A DNA stretch of 64,000 nt, taken from the NCBI GenBank assembly GCA_003332035.1, contig QOQI01000004.1:1-64000 (forward strand), read 5' to 3'. Of the stretch, positions 55,087 to 64,000 are shown one piece after another; the stretch's first letter is position 1; every line of letters starts with the position of its first letter. Position numbers and translations under genes: made by a program. This DNA is from Paracoccaceae bacterium (GTDB lineage: Bacteria; Pseudomonadota; Alphaproteobacteria; Rhodobacterales; Rhodobacteraceae). Under the pieces are notes generated by a model. The model did no database searches. It worked only from the letters and a program-made list of their open reading frames with translations, and had not been told where the DNA came from.

Positions 55087-55463
55087 AGAATCTGCTATTC
55101 TTTATTATTATTTCTCTTTTCCCAATGGCTAGCATCAATGCTCAGGAACAAACGAATACAGCAGATGGTGCTCTATTAAGGGGACTAGATAAAGTAAGTG
55201 GAGAAGTCGTTGATTTTGGGCTAAAATCAGGTGAAAAATATATACTTTGGAAACTTAATATCGAGCTTTCTGAATGCCGTTATCCAATTAGCAATCCTGT
55301 TGGAGATGCTTTTGCACATCTAACAATTTCCCAAGATAAATCTGAGAATAATTTGTTTCGTGGATGGATGATAGCATCATCGCCGGCACTTAATCCTTTA
55401 GAACATGCACGTTATGATGTTTGGGTGCTTCGTTGTGCTATGCTTTCAACATCAACTGAGTAA
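55083..55463 (+). CDS. DUF2155 secreted protein
   Basis: 126 aa from a TTG start (TTGA overlap with the mlaD stop). A signal peptide is clear (MKNLLFFIIISLFPMASINAQEQ). The body matches the DUF2155 family: GALLRGLDKVSGEVVDFGLKSGE, ELSECRYPISNPVGDAFAHLTI and FRGWMIASSPALNPLEHARYDVWVLRC. The family is found beside mlaD/NDUFA12 in Rhodobacterales. No function is known; exported. Its last 52 bp overlap the convergent aat gene. Confidence 0.83.
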   Translation: MKNLLFFIIISLFPMASINAQEQTNTADGALLRGLDKVSGEVVDFGLKSGEKYILWKLNIELSECRYPISNPVGDAFAHLTISQDKSENNLFRGWMIASSPALNPLEHARYDVWVLRCAMLSTSTE

Positions 55464-56053
55464 TTAATGTCAGCAAATGTGGCATTTTTGTTTAATGCCT
55501 TTTCTAATTTGATTAAATATTGATCTTGTGTAATTTCAATTGCACCTAAACTAGCCAAATGCTCCGTTAAAAATTGGGTATCAAATAATAAAAAGCCAAC
55601 TTTTAGAAGCCTATCATGTAAGTAGGCTAAGGCAATTTTTGATCCATTGGAGACGTCGGAAAACATGCTTTCGCCAAAAAAAGCAGCGCCAATAGCTACG
55701 CCGTAAACACCTCCAATAAGGCGACTGTCTTTCCAAACCTCTACGGAATGAGCAAATCCATCTTCGTGTAACTTGCAGTAGCAATTGTATATATCGTCGT
55801 TGATCCAAGTTTCATTTCTGTCAGCACATTTTTCCACAACTTTGGGAAAACATGAATTTATCATTACTGAGTAATCTTCTTTAAGTATTATCCTTCTTAA
55901 TGATTTGGAAATATGAAAATTGCCTAGTTGAAATATTCCGCGCTTTTTGGGTTGTATCCATTGAACTTGCTTTGCACTTCGGCTTTCAGCCATTGGGAAT
56001 AAACCCTGTTGATAGGCAAATAAAAGAACTTCTGGGGATAGGTATTTAATCAC
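55412..56053 (-). CDS. aat: Leucyl/phenylalanyl-tRNA--protein transferase
   Basis: 213 aa from GTG 56051-56053, with TTGAGG a suitable distance upstream; a TTG at 56065 is the alternative. The enzyme adds Leu or Phe to proteins with N-terminal Lys or Arg, marking them for ClpAPS degradation. Family motifs: LLFAYQQGLFPMAE, WIQPKKRGIF, and SVEVWKDSRLIGGVYGVAIGAAFFGESMFS with LLFDTQFLTEHLASLGA. Cytoplasmic. It overlaps the DUF2155 gene by 52 bp tail-to-tail. Confidence 0.95.
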   Translation of the reverse strand: MIKYLSPEVLLFAYQQGLFPMAESRSAKQVQWIQPKKRGIFQLGNFHISKSLRRIILKEDYSVMINSCFPKVVEKCADRNETWINDDIYNCYCKLHEDGFAHSVEVWKDSRLIGGVYGVAIGAAFFGESMFSDVSNGSKIALAYLHDRLLKVGFLLFDTQFLTEHLASLGAIEITQDQYLIKLEKALNKNATFADINYSVDVESIAQRSTQTS

Positions 56054-56104
56054 CTTAAGCCTCAATTAATTAGTGATAAAATATACGGCTGAGCTTGATC
56101 TTTT

Positions 56105-57454
56105 TTATTTTTCGAAATTTTTATCAAGCCATTTTTCTAACCAGTGTATATTGTAAACACCATTTTGGATGTCTTCTTCTTCCAAAAGAGATCTAAAAAG
56201 GGGTATTGTGGTATCGATCCCGTCTATAATTATCTCAGAAAGAGCTCCGCTCAATCGTGCTAAAGCTTCTGATCTATCTCTGCCGCGTACAATAAGTTTC
56301 CCAATCAAGCTGTCGTAATAGGGAGGAATTGTGTATCCAACGTAGATGGCGCTGTCAGTTCTCACACCTAAGCCTCCAGGTGCATGATAAGCTGTGATTT
56401 TCCCTGGGCACGGGGCAAAGCTGGGGACCTTTTCGGCATTTATGCGGACTTCAATAGAATGCCCTTTTATTGATAAATTTTCCTGCCTGAAGGTCATCTC
56501 TAATCCTGCTGCCACGCGGATTTGTTCACGCACTATATCAACGCCAAAAATACTTTCCGTAATTGGATGTTCGACCTGAAGTCTTGTATTCATCTCAATG
56601 AAATAAAATTCGCCATTTTCATATAAAAACTCAATTGTGCCGGCGCCAATATAATTGATCTTTGCTACTGCTTCTGCGCATGTCGCGCCTATTCTTTCGC
56701 GTTCTTCTGCGGAGATGCAAGGGCCGGGAGCCTCTTCAAAAACTTTCTGGTGGCGCCGTTGAAGCGAGCAATCTCTTTCTCCCAAATGAACAGCTTGGCC
56801 TTTACCGTCTCCAAAAACTTGGATTTCAATGTGTCTAGGTGTGGTTAGATATTTCTCGATGTAAACTTCATCATTTCCAAACGCTGCTTTTCCTTCAGCT
56901 CTAGCAGTCATAAAAGCTTGTTCCATGTCCGCGTCAGTCTTCGCGACTTTCATTCCTCTTCCGCCACCCCCTGCGGTAGCTTTTATAATTACGGGATAGC
57001 CAATATCGGTTCCAATTTTCTTTGCTGTATCTAAATCAGGAACACCACCCTCCGACCCTGGAACACACGGTACACCAAGTTTTCTCATTGTTTCTTTAGC
57101 TGTAATCTTATCGCCCATTACGCGAATATGTTCCGCTGTTGGGCCAATAAATTTTATCCCATGATCCTCTACTATTTGAACAAATTTAGCATTTTCAGAC
57201 AAAAACCCATACCCTGGGTGAATAGCTTCCGCTCCAGTAATTTCACATGCAGCAATGATCGCTGGCATAGATAAATAGCTTGAGGTTCCCGCCGCAGGAC
57301 CAATACATACACTTTCATCGGCCATTCGAACGTGCATAGCGTCACTATCTGCTGTCGAATGAACTGCAACAGATTTTATACCCATCTCACGGCAAGCACG
57401 AATAACCCGCAGGGCAATTTCTCCACGATTTGCGATTAGGATTTTATTAAACAT
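56105..57454 (-). CDS. accC: Acetyl-CoA carboxylase, biotin carboxylase subunit
   Basis: 449 aa from ATG 57452-57454, giving the usual start [20 protein letters not shown]; a GTG three codons earlier overlaps the accB stop. ATP-grasp motifs: [10 protein letters not shown] near 162-171, EEAPGP and [14 protein letters not shown]. It carboxylates biotin on AccB as the first step of fatty acid synthesis. Second gene of the accB-accC pair, 9 bp after accB. Confidence 0.97.
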   Translation of the reverse strand: MFNKILIANRGEIALRVIRACREMGIKSVAVHSTADSDAMHVRMADESVCIGPAAGTSSYLSMPAIIAACEITGAEAIHPGYGFLSENAKFVQIVEDHGIKFIGPTAEHIRVMGDKITAKETMRKLGVPCVPGSEGGVPDLDTAKKIGTDIGYPVIIKATAGGGGRGMKVAKTDADMEQAFMTARAEGKAAFGNDEVYIEKYLTTPRHIEIQVFGDGKGQAVHLGERDCSLQRRHQKVFEEAPGPCISAEERERIGATCAEAVAKINYIGAGTIEFLYENGEFYFIEMNTRLQVEHPITESIFGVDIVREQIRVAAGLEMTFRQENLSIKGHSIEVRINAEKVPSFAPCPGKITAYHAPGGLGVRTDSAIYVGYTIPPYYDSLIGKLIVRGRDRSEALARLSGALSEIIIDGIDTTIPLFRSLLEEEDIQNGVYNIHWLEKWLDKNFEK

Positions 57455-57462
57455 CGTTTGCA

Positions 57463-57963
57463 CTATTCAATAATTGCGAGTGGTGCACCGAATTCAACAG
57501 CTGCACCATCCTCAACTAAAATGCGTTTTACAATTCCAGATTTTGGAGCTGGAATTTGGTTCATCGTTTTCATGGCTTCAACGATCAGCAATGTATCGCC
57601 TTCTGAAATACTCGCTCCGACTGAAATAAATGGTGGAGCGCCAGGTTCTGCTTGCATATAAACTGTTCCAACCATGGGGGATGTTACGGCGCCTGGGTGA
57701 TTTGCAGGATCATCAACTACAGTATCAGAAGTTTGATTAGACACTGAAACAGATGTACCTTCTTGTACAGGGGCGGCTAAAGTGGGATTACTAATAGTAG
57801 GTGCTGCTGCTGCTATTTGACCGCCTCTTGCTACTCTTACCGTCAAGCTATCATCTTGACCAAATTCACGGTTAACTTCGACTTCGTTTAGATCATGTTC
57901 TCTCAGTAGAACTGCTAATGCCTCAATAAACTGGACGTCTTTGTCTCTATTATTTTTTGTCAT
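57463..57963 (-). CDS. accB: Acetyl-CoA carboxylase biotin carboxyl carrier protein
   Basis: 166 aa. The C-terminal lipoyl/biotinyl domain has biotinyl Lys132 in EAMKTMN (canonical EAMKMMN with Thr). The middle is an Ala/Pro/Thr-rich flexible linker, and the [17 protein letters not shown] segment begins the domain. GAGGGCAAG before ATG is the ribosome site. Carries CO2 between AccC and AccAD. Upstream on the minus strand is a 213-bp gap shared with the divergent acyl-CoA synthetase. Confidence 0.96.
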   Translation of the reverse strand: MTKNNRDKDVQFIEALAVLLREHDLNEVEVNREFGQDDSLTVRVARGGQIAAAAPTISNPTLAAPVQEGTSVSVSNQTSDTVVDDPANHPGAVTSPMVGTVYMQAEPGAPPFISVGASISEGDTLLIVEAMKTMNQIPAPKSGIVKRILVEDGAAVEFGAPLAIIE

Positions 57964-58120
57964 CTTGCCCTCATATGCGATTTATTACTATTGCAGCCAT
58001 TTGCGTCTTTATAAAGCAAGGTTGCTGTTCTGAAAAGAACTTGCAGTAAAACTTAATTAAATTTTCCAATAATTTACCCTATTTTGGGAACTTTATTAAT
58101 TTAAAGGGCTGGATTGATAC

Positions 58121-58153
58121 TTAGTTACCTATAAATCTATTGTTAGTAACTAA
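58121..58153. promoter_or_regulatory. Inverted repeat before the acyl-CoA synthetase gene
   Basis: TTAGTTAC (58121-58128), 17-base spacer, GTAACTAA (58146-58153): perfect 8-bp arms ending 23 bp before the ATG at 58177. The layout suits a dimeric repressor binding two sites. In the same 213-bp gap, GTTCT-GAAA-AGAAC (58027-58040) is a small hairpin in the accB leader. Otherwise I see only AT-rich sequence there. Confidence 0.42.
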
Positions 58154-58176
58154 TTTTTGAATTTTCAGGATATATA

Positions 58177-59685
58177 ATGAACCTCGCTACCTGGTTAGAA
58201 AGAACAGCTTTAAAGCACCCAAATCGAAAAGCTCTATTTTTGGGTTCTGAATGCATTGGAACATATAAAGACTTCTGGTTGGCTGTTTGTGCGTTAAGAT
58301 TTCATTTGGAAAAAGAGGGAGTAAAACTTGGTGATAGAGTAGCGGTATATATGCACAATTGTCCCGAATTTTTGGTTGCATTCTATGCGGTCTGGTCAAT
58401 GGGCGCAGTTATCGTACCTATCAACTCAAAGCTTCACATGCGAGAAGTTGGTTGGATTTTAGAGAACTCCCAGTGTTCATATGTTTTAAGTGATAGTATT
58501 CTCGCATCTCAAATAGATCTGCCTGACGTCACCGTATTCAATCCGAAATGGGATCGCTTATCCGCAAAAGCTCAGGCCTCGCCTGTATCTTGCTCTTTTA
58601 ATGACCTAGCTTGGTTGTTTTATACTTCTGGTACAACCGGTAAGCCAAAAGGTGTTATGATAACACACGGTATGATCAAGACTATGGCGTTATCATACTT
58701 CGCTGATGTTGATCAAATTTACCCCTCAGACACAACTCTTTATGCTGCTCCTATGTCTCATGGAGCGGGATTATATAGTATTATGCATGTATTAGCGGGT
58801 GCGCGACATGCCATTCCTATAAGTGGTGGTTTTGATGAAGAAGAGATCTTTAATCTGGCTGAAAAATTAAAGAACGTACATATGTTTGCAGCTCCAACTA
58901 TGGTGAAGCGGTTAACAAGTTTTTCTAAAAAAAATAACAAAGACGGCAGTGGAATTCGCACGATAGTATATGCTGGGGGTCCAATGTACGTATCGGATAT
59001 AATTGAAGCAGTTGATAAGTTTGGACCATTATTTGTACAAGTTTATGGGCAAGGTGAATGCCCGATGGGTATAACAGTTCTTCCAAGATCTGAGGTGGCA
59101 GATAGAAAATCTAAAAAATGGAAAGAGCGGTTGCAGTCTGTTGGCTACGCTCAATCTGCCGTTGAAGTCAAAATAGGAAATAAGACTGGCGGCGAGAATA
59201 AAACTGGGGAAATTGGAGAAATTATGGTTCGAGGTGATCTCGTCATGCCAGGCTATTGGAGTAATAAAGATGCTACTTCAAAAACTATTATCGATGGGTG
59301 GCTCATGACTGGAGATATGGGGGCAATGGATGCAGATGGTTATGTAACTATGCACGACCGGTCAAAAGATATGATTATTTCTGGAGGATCAAATATATAT
59401 CCAAGGGAAGTCGAAGAAGTCTTACTTATCCATCCATCTGTAAGCGAAGTTTCAGTAGTTGGTCGAGAAAGTATTGAGTGGGGTGAGGAAGTCGTTGCCT
59501 TTATTGTGATGGAAAAAGGGTATAAATTTGTAACAGAAACTCTTGATCAACACTGTCTCAAACACATTGCTCGTTTTAAGAGGCCAAAAGATTATGTTCA
59601 GGTAAGTGAATTGCCAAAAAATAATTATGGAAAGGTCCTAAAAACTGTTTTACGAGAAACCCTTAAGCAAAAGACCCAAGAGTGA
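58177..59685 (+). CDS. Acyl-CoA synthetase (class I adenylate-forming, AMP-binding)
   Basis: 502 aa. ATP/AMP signature YTSGTTGKPKG at 149-159; later TGDMGAMDADGYVTMHDRSKDMIISGG (hinge and A8) and ELPKNNYGKVLKT with the catalytic lysine near the C-terminus. It activates a carboxylic acid to its CoA thioester in the cytoplasm. The length and ANL motifs fit medium/long-chain or aryl/alkyl acid ligases; whether it acts in DMSP breakdown (DmdB-type) cannot be told. It faces acs tail-to-tail. Confidence 0.87.
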   Translation: MNLATWLERTALKHPNRKALFLGSECIGTYKDFWLAVCALRFHLEKEGVKLGDRVAVYMHNCPEFLVAFYAVWSMGAVIVPINSKLHMREVGWILENSQCSYVLSDSILASQIDLPDVTVFNPKWDRLSAKAQASPVSCSFNDLAWLFYTSGTTGKPKGVMITHGMIKTMALSYFADVDQIYPSDTTLYAAPMSHGAGLYSIMHVLAGARHAIPISGGFDEEEIFNLAEKLKNVHMFAAPTMVKRLTSFSKKNNKDGSGIRTIVYAGGPMYVSDIIEAVDKFGPLFVQVYGQGECPMGITVLPRSEVADRKSKKWKERLQSVGYAQSAVEVKIGNKTGGENKTGEIGEIMVRGDLVMPGYWSNKDATSKTIIDGWLMTGDMGAMDADGYVTMHDRSKDMIISGGSNIYPREVEEVLLIHPSVSEVSVVGRESIEWGEEVVAFIVMEKGYKFVTETLDQHCLKHIARFKRPKDYVQVSELPKNNYGKVLKTVLRETLKQKTQE

Positions 59686-59704
59686 CCAGATAATCTTAGC
59701 CTTC

Positions 59705-59720
59705 GATTTTTTATAAAATC
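59705..59720. terminator. Weak AT-rich bidirectional hairpin between the acyl-CoA synthetase and acs
   Basis: GATTTT (59705-59710), TTAT, AAAATC (59715-59720) in the 37-bp gap between the two convergent stops. Six pairs, mostly A-T, so a weak terminator at best; listed because nothing stronger is visible for either gene. Confidence 0.35.
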
Positions 59721-59722
59721 AG

Positions 59723-61666
59723 TTAAGCGTCGTTCATTCTATTTACAATAAGATCGTCTACAACAGCAGGTTCTGCCAATGTAGATGTGTCTCCTAGGGA
59801 ACCGTAGTCGTTTTCAGCAATTTTCCTTAATATGCGCCTCATAATTTTGCCGGATCTCGTTTTTGGTAAGCCAGGGGCCCATTGAATGAGATCGGGAGAG
59901 GCAATTGGTCCAATCTCCGTTCGCACCCAATTCCTCAGTTCTAATCGAAGTTCTTCGGTTGGTGTCTCTCCAGACATTAGTGTCACGTAACAGTAAATAC
60001 CTTGTCCCTTAATATCATGTGGGAAACCAACCACGGCGGCTTCCGAAACTTTAGGGTGAGCCACGAGCGCACTCTCAACTTCTGCAGTTCCCATTCTATG
60101 GCCTGACACATTTATTACATCATCTACCCTGCCTGTAATCCAATAATATCCGTCACTATCGCGACGGCAGCCATCTCCAGTGAAATAGTACCCTTTAAAA
60201 TCACTGAAATAGGTTTTAACAAAACGGTCATGATCCCCATACACAGTGCGCATTTGTCCTGGCCAGCTATCCTTGATGCACAAAACACCCTCTGCTTCGG
60301 TATGATCTATTTCATGGCCAGTCTGTGGATCCAAAATAGCTGGTTTAATTCCAAAAAAGGGATTTGTTGCTGATCCTGGTTTTGTATCGGTGGCGCCAGG
60401 AATTGGCGTTAAAAGATGCCCCCCAGTCTCAGTTTGCCACCATGTGTCAACAATTGGGCAGTTTCCTTTGCCAACAACCTCATTATACCAATTCCAAGCC
60501 TCAGGGTTTATAGGCTCACCTACTGTTCCAAGCACCTTTAGAGACGATAAATTGCATTTTTCAACGTATTCATTACCTTGTCCCATAAGAGCACGAATGG
60601 CAGTTGGTGCTGTATAAAATTGGTTTACCTTGTGTTTTTCGCAAACTTGCCAAAACCTGGATGCATCGGGGAAGGTTGGAATTCCCTCAAACATTAAGGT
60701 TGTTGCTCCGTTTGCCAGTGGGCCATAGACGATATAGCTATGGCCAGTTACCCATCCAACATCTGCAGTACACCAGTAAATATCGCCCGGGTGATAATCG
60801 AAAACATATTCGTGTGTCATTGACGCCCAGACTAAATAGCCGCCTGAACAATGTTGAACACCTTTAGGTGCGCCGGTTGACCCTGAAGTATAAAGTATAA
60901 ATAGTGGGTCTTCTGCATTCATTGCAGTTGGTTTACATGTCTCAGATGCATCCTTCATTGCAGAGTTATAAGAGATGTCGCGACCCTCTTTCATGACGAC
61001 ATTACCTCCAGTTCTTTCAACCACAAGAGTTTGCACGTCACCACATATCTCTAATGCCTTATCTACATTTGCCTTCAATGGTGTATTTTTTCCACCTCTT
61101 GGTGCTTCATCGGCTGTTACTACTAGTGAGGCTTTACAGCCTTCTACTCTGGCGGCTAGTGCTTCAGGTGAAAATCCTGCAAACACAATTGAGTGAATTG
61201 CGCCAATCCTGGCACATGCGAGCATCGCATATGCGGCTTCAGGTATCATTGGCATGTAAAGTACGACGCGGTCACCCTTAGATAACCCTAAATTCTTATA
61301 AACATTCGCAAGCTTGCTCACTTGTTGATGCAGTTCATTGTAAGTTACATGCTTACTTTCAGAAGGGTTGTCGCCTTCCCATATAATAGCTGTTTTGTTG
61401 CCACGACTTTCAAGATGACGGTCGATACAATTCGCCGACACATTTAGTTCACCATCTTCAAACCATTTTATTGAAACATTTGGATGCTCGTATGATACAT
61501 TCTTGATTTTAGTGAAGGGTTTAATCCAGTCTACTCGCAAACCATGCTTTGACCAAAATGCATCTGGATCATTTATTGATTCAGAATACATTTCTTCATA
61601 TTTTTGTTTGTCAATAATCGCGTTGGCTGTAAATTCTTCACTTGGAGGAAAAATATTATTAGACAT
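59723..61666 (-). CDS. acs: Acetyl-CoA synthetase
   Basis: 647 aa from ATG 61664-61666; GGGAG lies just upstream and contains part of an earlier in-frame ATG (61676-61678), so the later start is preferred. Adenylation signature [11 protein letters not shown] (259-269), then [26 protein letters not shown] and the regulated lysine in TRSGKIMRR. It converts acetate, ATP and CoA to acetyl-CoA. Acetate can come from organic acid use or amino acid breakdown. Convergent with the acyl-CoA synthetase. Confidence 0.97.
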   Translation of the reverse strand: MSNNIFPPSEEFTANAIIDKQKYEEMYSESINDPDAFWSKHGLRVDWIKPFTKIKNVSYEHPNVSIKWFEDGELNVSANCIDRHLESRGNKTAIIWEGDNPSESKHVTYNELHQQVSKLANVYKNLGLSKGDRVVLYMPMIPEAAYAMLACARIGAIHSIVFAGFSPEALAARVEGCKASLVVTADEAPRGGKNTPLKANVDKALEICGDVQTLVVERTGGNVVMKEGRDISYNSAMKDASETCKPTAMNAEDPLFILYTSGSTGAPKGVQHCSGGYLVWASMTHEYVFDYHPGDIYWCTADVGWVTGHSYIVYGPLANGATTLMFEGIPTFPDASRFWQVCEKHKVNQFYTAPTAIRALMGQGNEYVEKCNLSSLKVLGTVGEPINPEAWNWYNEVVGKGNCPIVDTWWQTETGGHLLTPIPGATDTKPGSATNPFFGIKPAILDPQTGHEIDHTEAEGVLCIKDSWPGQMRTVYGDHDRFVKTYFSDFKGYYFTGDGCRRDSDGYYWITGRVDDVINVSGHRMGTAEVESALVAHPKVSEAAVVGFPHDIKGQGIYCYVTLMSGETPTEELRLELRNWVRTEIGPIASPDLIQWAPGLPKTRSGKIMRRILRKIAENDYGSLGDTSTLAEPAVVDDLIVNRMNDA

Positions 61667-61817
61667 GTGATCTCCCATCGATAATGAAATCGTTATTCAA
61701 TTTTATCTGCCTACTTTATGGCTCGAGCAATTTTATAAAGCTAAATCGCAAGCTCGCAACTCTAAATATCTAAAACTTCTTTGGCTGTTTCGTCAAATAC
61801 TTCCGACTCCCCAAAGA

Positions 61818-62216
61818 CTATAGCAAACCTTCGAGATTATACCCGCTTTCCAGGGTTGTTTTTAGAATCTCTTCTTTGGGCATTTTTCCTATCTGACCTA
61901 ATGCCCAAATAGCTGCAGACCTGGTTCCACTGGTGCAGTAGGCCAAAACTGGGCTTTTACTTTCTTCTATAAAAGCCATCTGTTTTTCAATATTTTCAGC
62001 GTACATATTTTCGAACGTAAGAGGGTGATACTCAAATAAAAGACCAATTTCCGCTGCAACTTTTTCGATTACATTTGATTGGAAGTTCGGTGGAACTTCG
62101 AAGTCAGGGCGATTGCAAATAATTTTTTCAAAGCCTTTTTCCGAAAGGAGCTCTATATCTGTAACTGAGATTTGAGGTGAGACATTGTATAGTCCGGATA
62201 TATTGATGATTTGCAT
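61818..62216 (-). CDS. DUF442 family protein (beta-lactamase hydrolase-like/sulfur transferase)
   Basis: 132 aa. Cys94 lies in CTSGTRS (94-100), the active-site loop of this phosphatase-fold family, which also occurs fused to persulfide dioxygenases (Blh). Here it is separate and last in a four-gene operon with persulfide dioxygenase and YeeE/YedE genes. It may transfer or hydrolyse sulfane sulfur; exact activity is not established. Starts 19 bp after the YedE half gene. Confidence 0.83.
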   Translation of the reverse strand: MQIINISGLYNVSPQISVTDIELLSEKGFEKIICNRPDFEVPPNFQSNVIEKVAAEIGLLFEYHPLTFENMYAENIEKQMAFIEESKSPVLAYCTSGTRSAAIWALGQIGKMPKEEILKTTLESGYNLEGLL

Positions 62217-62234
62217 GATTTTACTCTGAATATT

Positions 62235-62666
62235 TCATATTGAAGATATCTTGTTTGGAAAAAGGGTTTTTATATTTGGTGCTAACCACATCCCGAAAAT
62301 CATTGCTAAAACAAATAGTGCGCCTTGGCTTTTTCCAAAACTTATAGAAGCTATGGCAGGTCCGGGACATAAGCCAGCTAGGCCCCAACCCATACCAAAA
62401 AGAACTGATCCTACAATGAGATCCCGATTAATATCAGAGCTTGGTGGAGCAGGGAATTTATTTCCAAAAATCGGTTTTCGTCCTTGTGAATATTTCCAGG
62501 CTAAAAACATCGGAACTATCGCACCACCCATTACAAACGCAAGGGTAGGGTCCCAATCTCCAAACACATCCAGCCACCCTTGTACTTTTGAAGTATCCGT
62601 CATACCCGAAAATAACAGCCCAATTCCAAAAAGAGACCCCGAGATAAAAGCAGTAAAAGCTCTCAT
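62235..62666 (-). CDS. YeeE/YedE family sulfur-compound transporter, second half-size protein
   Basis: 143 aa from ATG 62664-62666, overlapping the stop of the first half by one base (TAATG); the frame extends further but out of the family. Four hydrophobic helices with GMGWGLAGLCPGPA (Cys100), the conserved YeeE motif. With its partner it forms a membrane channel for thiosulfate or polysulfide-type sulfur (PmpB in Serratia). Four-helix halves are expected when the gene is split. Confidence 0.87.
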   Translation of the reverse strand: MRAFTAFISGSLFGIGLLFSGMTDTSKVQGWLDVFGDWDPTLAFVMGGAIVPMFLAWKYSQGRKPIFGNKFPAPPSSDINRDLIVGSVLFGMGWGLAGLCPGPAIASISFGKSQGALFVLAMIFGMWLAPNIKTLFPNKISSI

Positions 62667-63094
62667 TAGATTATACCCCAAGCATGACGAAACACTAAAA
62701 CTGTAATAATTCCTGCTATGATATAAAAAATTGTAGAGGAAATGCCTCTCAAAGATAACCTGGAAATGCCACAGACCCCATGGCCAGATGTGCATCCGTT
62801 TGCGAGGCGAGTTCCAATACCAACCATTAAACCAGCAAGGATTAAAACAATAGCGTTTGTTGTCGCATTGGTTTTGGCTGGAATATCTAACACCATAATG
62901 CAAACCATCGGTGCAACTACCAAGCCGGCTAAAAATACAATTCTATCCCGAGCTGTTGACCATCCTGATTTATCAACCAAACCTCCAATGATGCCACTTG
63001 CTCCCATAACTTTGCCGTTTGTTAATAGATAAAAACTGGCTGCTAGCCCAATTGCGAAGCCTCCGGTGAGACCCATTATCCAATCTGTTTGCAT
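62666..63094 (-). CDS. YeeE/YedE family sulfur-compound transporter, first half-size protein
   Basis: 142 aa, about four transmembrane helices. Cys101 and Cys108 lie in NGCTSGHGVCGISRLS, the first conserved YeeE cysteine motif, matching the PmpA half. AGGAAAAA precedes the ATG. It lies 23 bp after the persulfide dioxygenase gene. Together the halves equal a full-length YeeE, which takes up thiosulfate in other bacteria. Transport direction here is unknown. Confidence 0.88.
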   Translation of the reverse strand: MQTDWIMGLTGGFAIGLAASFYLLTNGKVMGASGIIGGLVDKSGWSTARDRIVFLAGLVVAPMVCIMVLDIPAKTNATTNAIVLILAGLMVGIGTRLANGCTSGHGVCGISRLSLRGISSTIFYIIAGIITVLVFRHAWGII

Positions 63095-63117
63095 TTTTTC
63101 CTAGGTATCCAATAAGC

Positions 63118-63981
63118 TCATAGCTTGTTGACAGGGACTTTGATGTAGGTGTTTCCCTGATCATCTGGATCGGGCATATTCCCTGCTCTCATATTCACTT
63201 GTAGAGATGGAATGATTAACTTTGGCATATTCAATTTCTTATCGCGCTCGTCTCGCATCTTTACAAAATCTTCTTTGGATTTTCCTACTTTAATGTGAAT
63301 ATTTTTTTCTTTTTGGTCTCGGACGGTTGTCTCCCAGGCAAACTCATCTCTTTCTGGGGACTTGTAGTCATGACCGACAAATATCCGAGTCTCATCTGGT
63401 AGACTTAAAATCTTTTGTATCGAATGGAACATTGTTGTGGATGAACCGCCAGGGAAATCACATCTCGCAGTTCCAAAGTCAGGCATAAATAATGTGTCGC
63501 CAACAAAAGCTGCGTCACCGATTATATATGTGAGACATGCTGGTGTATGTCCTGGTGTGTGAATGACATCACCGCGCATCTGGCCTATGTGAAAACTATC
63601 ACCATCTTTAAAAAGTTGATCAAACTGCGAGCCATCTCGTTGAAATTCAGTGCCTTCGTTAAATATTTTTCCAAAAGTATCTTGAACTAATTTGATATTC
63701 TCTCCAATGGCAATTTTGCCACCTATTTTTTCTTGTAGATAAGGTGCTGCAGATAAATGATCAGCGTGTACGTGCGACTCTAACAACCATTCAACCGTTA
63801 AGCCTTTTTCATTTACAAAAGTTATAATTTCATCAGCAAATGCTGTATTTGTTCTGCCTGATGAAAAATCAAAGTCTAAAACACTGTCGATAATAGCACA
63901 TGAGTTTCCATTAGGGTCTGAAACAACGTATGATATGGTGTTTGACGATGAATCAAAAAATGAATTGACGACTGGTTTCAT
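63118..63981 (-). CDS. MBL-fold persulfide dioxygenase (ETHE1/Blh type)
   Basis: 287 aa. The metal motif HVHADH (His70, His72, Asp74, His75) is followed by HTPGHTPACLTYIIGDAAFVGDTLF and GHDYKSP. The long C-terminal part ending NMPDPDDQGNTYIKVPVNKL is typical of the Blh-like persulfide dioxygenase group. It oxidises glutathione persulfide to sulfite in the cytoplasm, removing sulfane sulfur made from sulfide. GGAGG ribosome site. Heads the four-gene minus-strand operon; its promoter lies beyond the window edge. Confidence 0.9.
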   Translation of the reverse strand: MKPVVNSFFDSSSNTISYVVSDPNGNSCAIIDSVLDFDFSSGRTNTAFADEIITFVNEKGLTVEWLLESHVHADHLSAAPYLQEKIGGKIAIGENIKLVQDTFGKIFNEGTEFQRDGSQFDQLFKDGDSFHIGQMRGDVIHTPGHTPACLTYIIGDAAFVGDTLFMPDFGTARCDFPGGSSTTMFHSIQKILSLPDETRIFVGHDYKSPERDEFAWETTVRDQKEKNIHIKVGKSKEDFVKMRDERDKKLNMPKLIIPSLQVNMRAGNMPDPDDQGNTYIKVPVNKL

Positions 63982-64000
63982 AGCAACCTCCGGTTATAAA

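Noticed and set aside
1-64000. CRISPR arrays, tRNA genes, insertion sequences, prophage or toxin-antitoxin genes
   Set aside because: All intergenic gaps were read; none shows spaced repeats, a cloverleaf, terminal inverted repeats with a transposase, or such protein families.

Overview
The window reads as one contiguous, gene-dense stretch of an alphaproteobacterial chromosome, most likely a marine Rhodobacterales (roseobacter-type) bacterium. The DNA is visibly AT-rich, intergenic gaps are short (none exceeds about 220 bp), and many neighbouring genes overlap by 1-17 bases, as in streamlined pelagic roseobacters. Typical markers are the soxRS-VW-XYZABCDEF thiosulfate-oxidation cluster in the Paracoccus order, a four-subunit sarcosine oxidase, an NDUFA12-mlaD-DUF2155-aat-accC-accB block, an MJ0042 zinc-ribbon gene beside ftsEX, and the fhs/chorismate mutase/folD trio. 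I saw no tRNA, rRNA, CRISPR array, insertion sequence or prophage gene.

Layout. 1-2.4 kb: a partial aminotransferase, a tiny LptM-like lipoprotein and argH on the minus strand, with a TlpA-like thioredoxin starting on the opposite strand inside the argH start codon. 2.4-5.5 kb: zinc-ribbon membrane protein, divergent ftsE-ftsX-plsC. 5.6-8.6 kb: one-carbon block (fhs, chorismate mutase, folD). 8.6-17.2 kb, minus strand: pdeM and its Lhr-like helicase, a two-subunit CoA-transferase, topA and tldD. 17.4-24.9 kb: cytochrome aa3 oxidase subunits and assembly factors (ctaC, ctaB, a small membrane protein, ctaG, ctaE, SURF1), then thrC, an M16 peptidase and a GNAT acetyltransferase. 24.9-28.2 kb: a D-2-hydroxyacid dehydrogenase-type flavoenzyme, a DCC-family protein and rimO. 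28.4-33.4 kb: sarcosine oxidase beta-delta-alpha-gamma, feeding C1 units to tetrahydrofolate and so linked to fhs/folD. 33.4-40.3 kb: dnaG, rpoD, a YjbQ-family protein, nrdR, ribD, ribE.

40.3-50.8 kb is the sulfur-oxidation island: soxR (ArsR family, two cysteines placed as in persulfide sensors) and soxS on the minus strand, divergent from soxV-W and soxX-Y-Z-A-B-C-D-E-F. It encodes a full periplasmic pathway (SoxAX, SoxYZ, SoxB, SoxCD) plus a flavocytochrome c sulfide dehydrogenase pair. Its intergenic gaps hold palindromes and hairpins that look like operators, attenuators or RNA-processing sites. It is closed by a convergent photolyase/cryptochrome-like gene whose domains seem to be in swapped order.

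52-58 kb: clpP-clpX, NDUFA12, mlaD, a DUF2155 protein, aat, accC-accB. 58-61.7 kb: an acyl-CoA synthetase and acetyl-CoA synthetase, convergent. 61.8-64 kb, minus strand: a persulfide-handling operon (ETHE1-type persulfide dioxygenase, two half-length YeeE/YedE channels, DUF442 protein) that complements the Sox system inside the cell.

No wholly unknown multi-gene system is evident. The best leads are the permuted photolyase-like protein and the regulatory DNA of the sox island. Motif positions were read by eye; no search or folding program was run.
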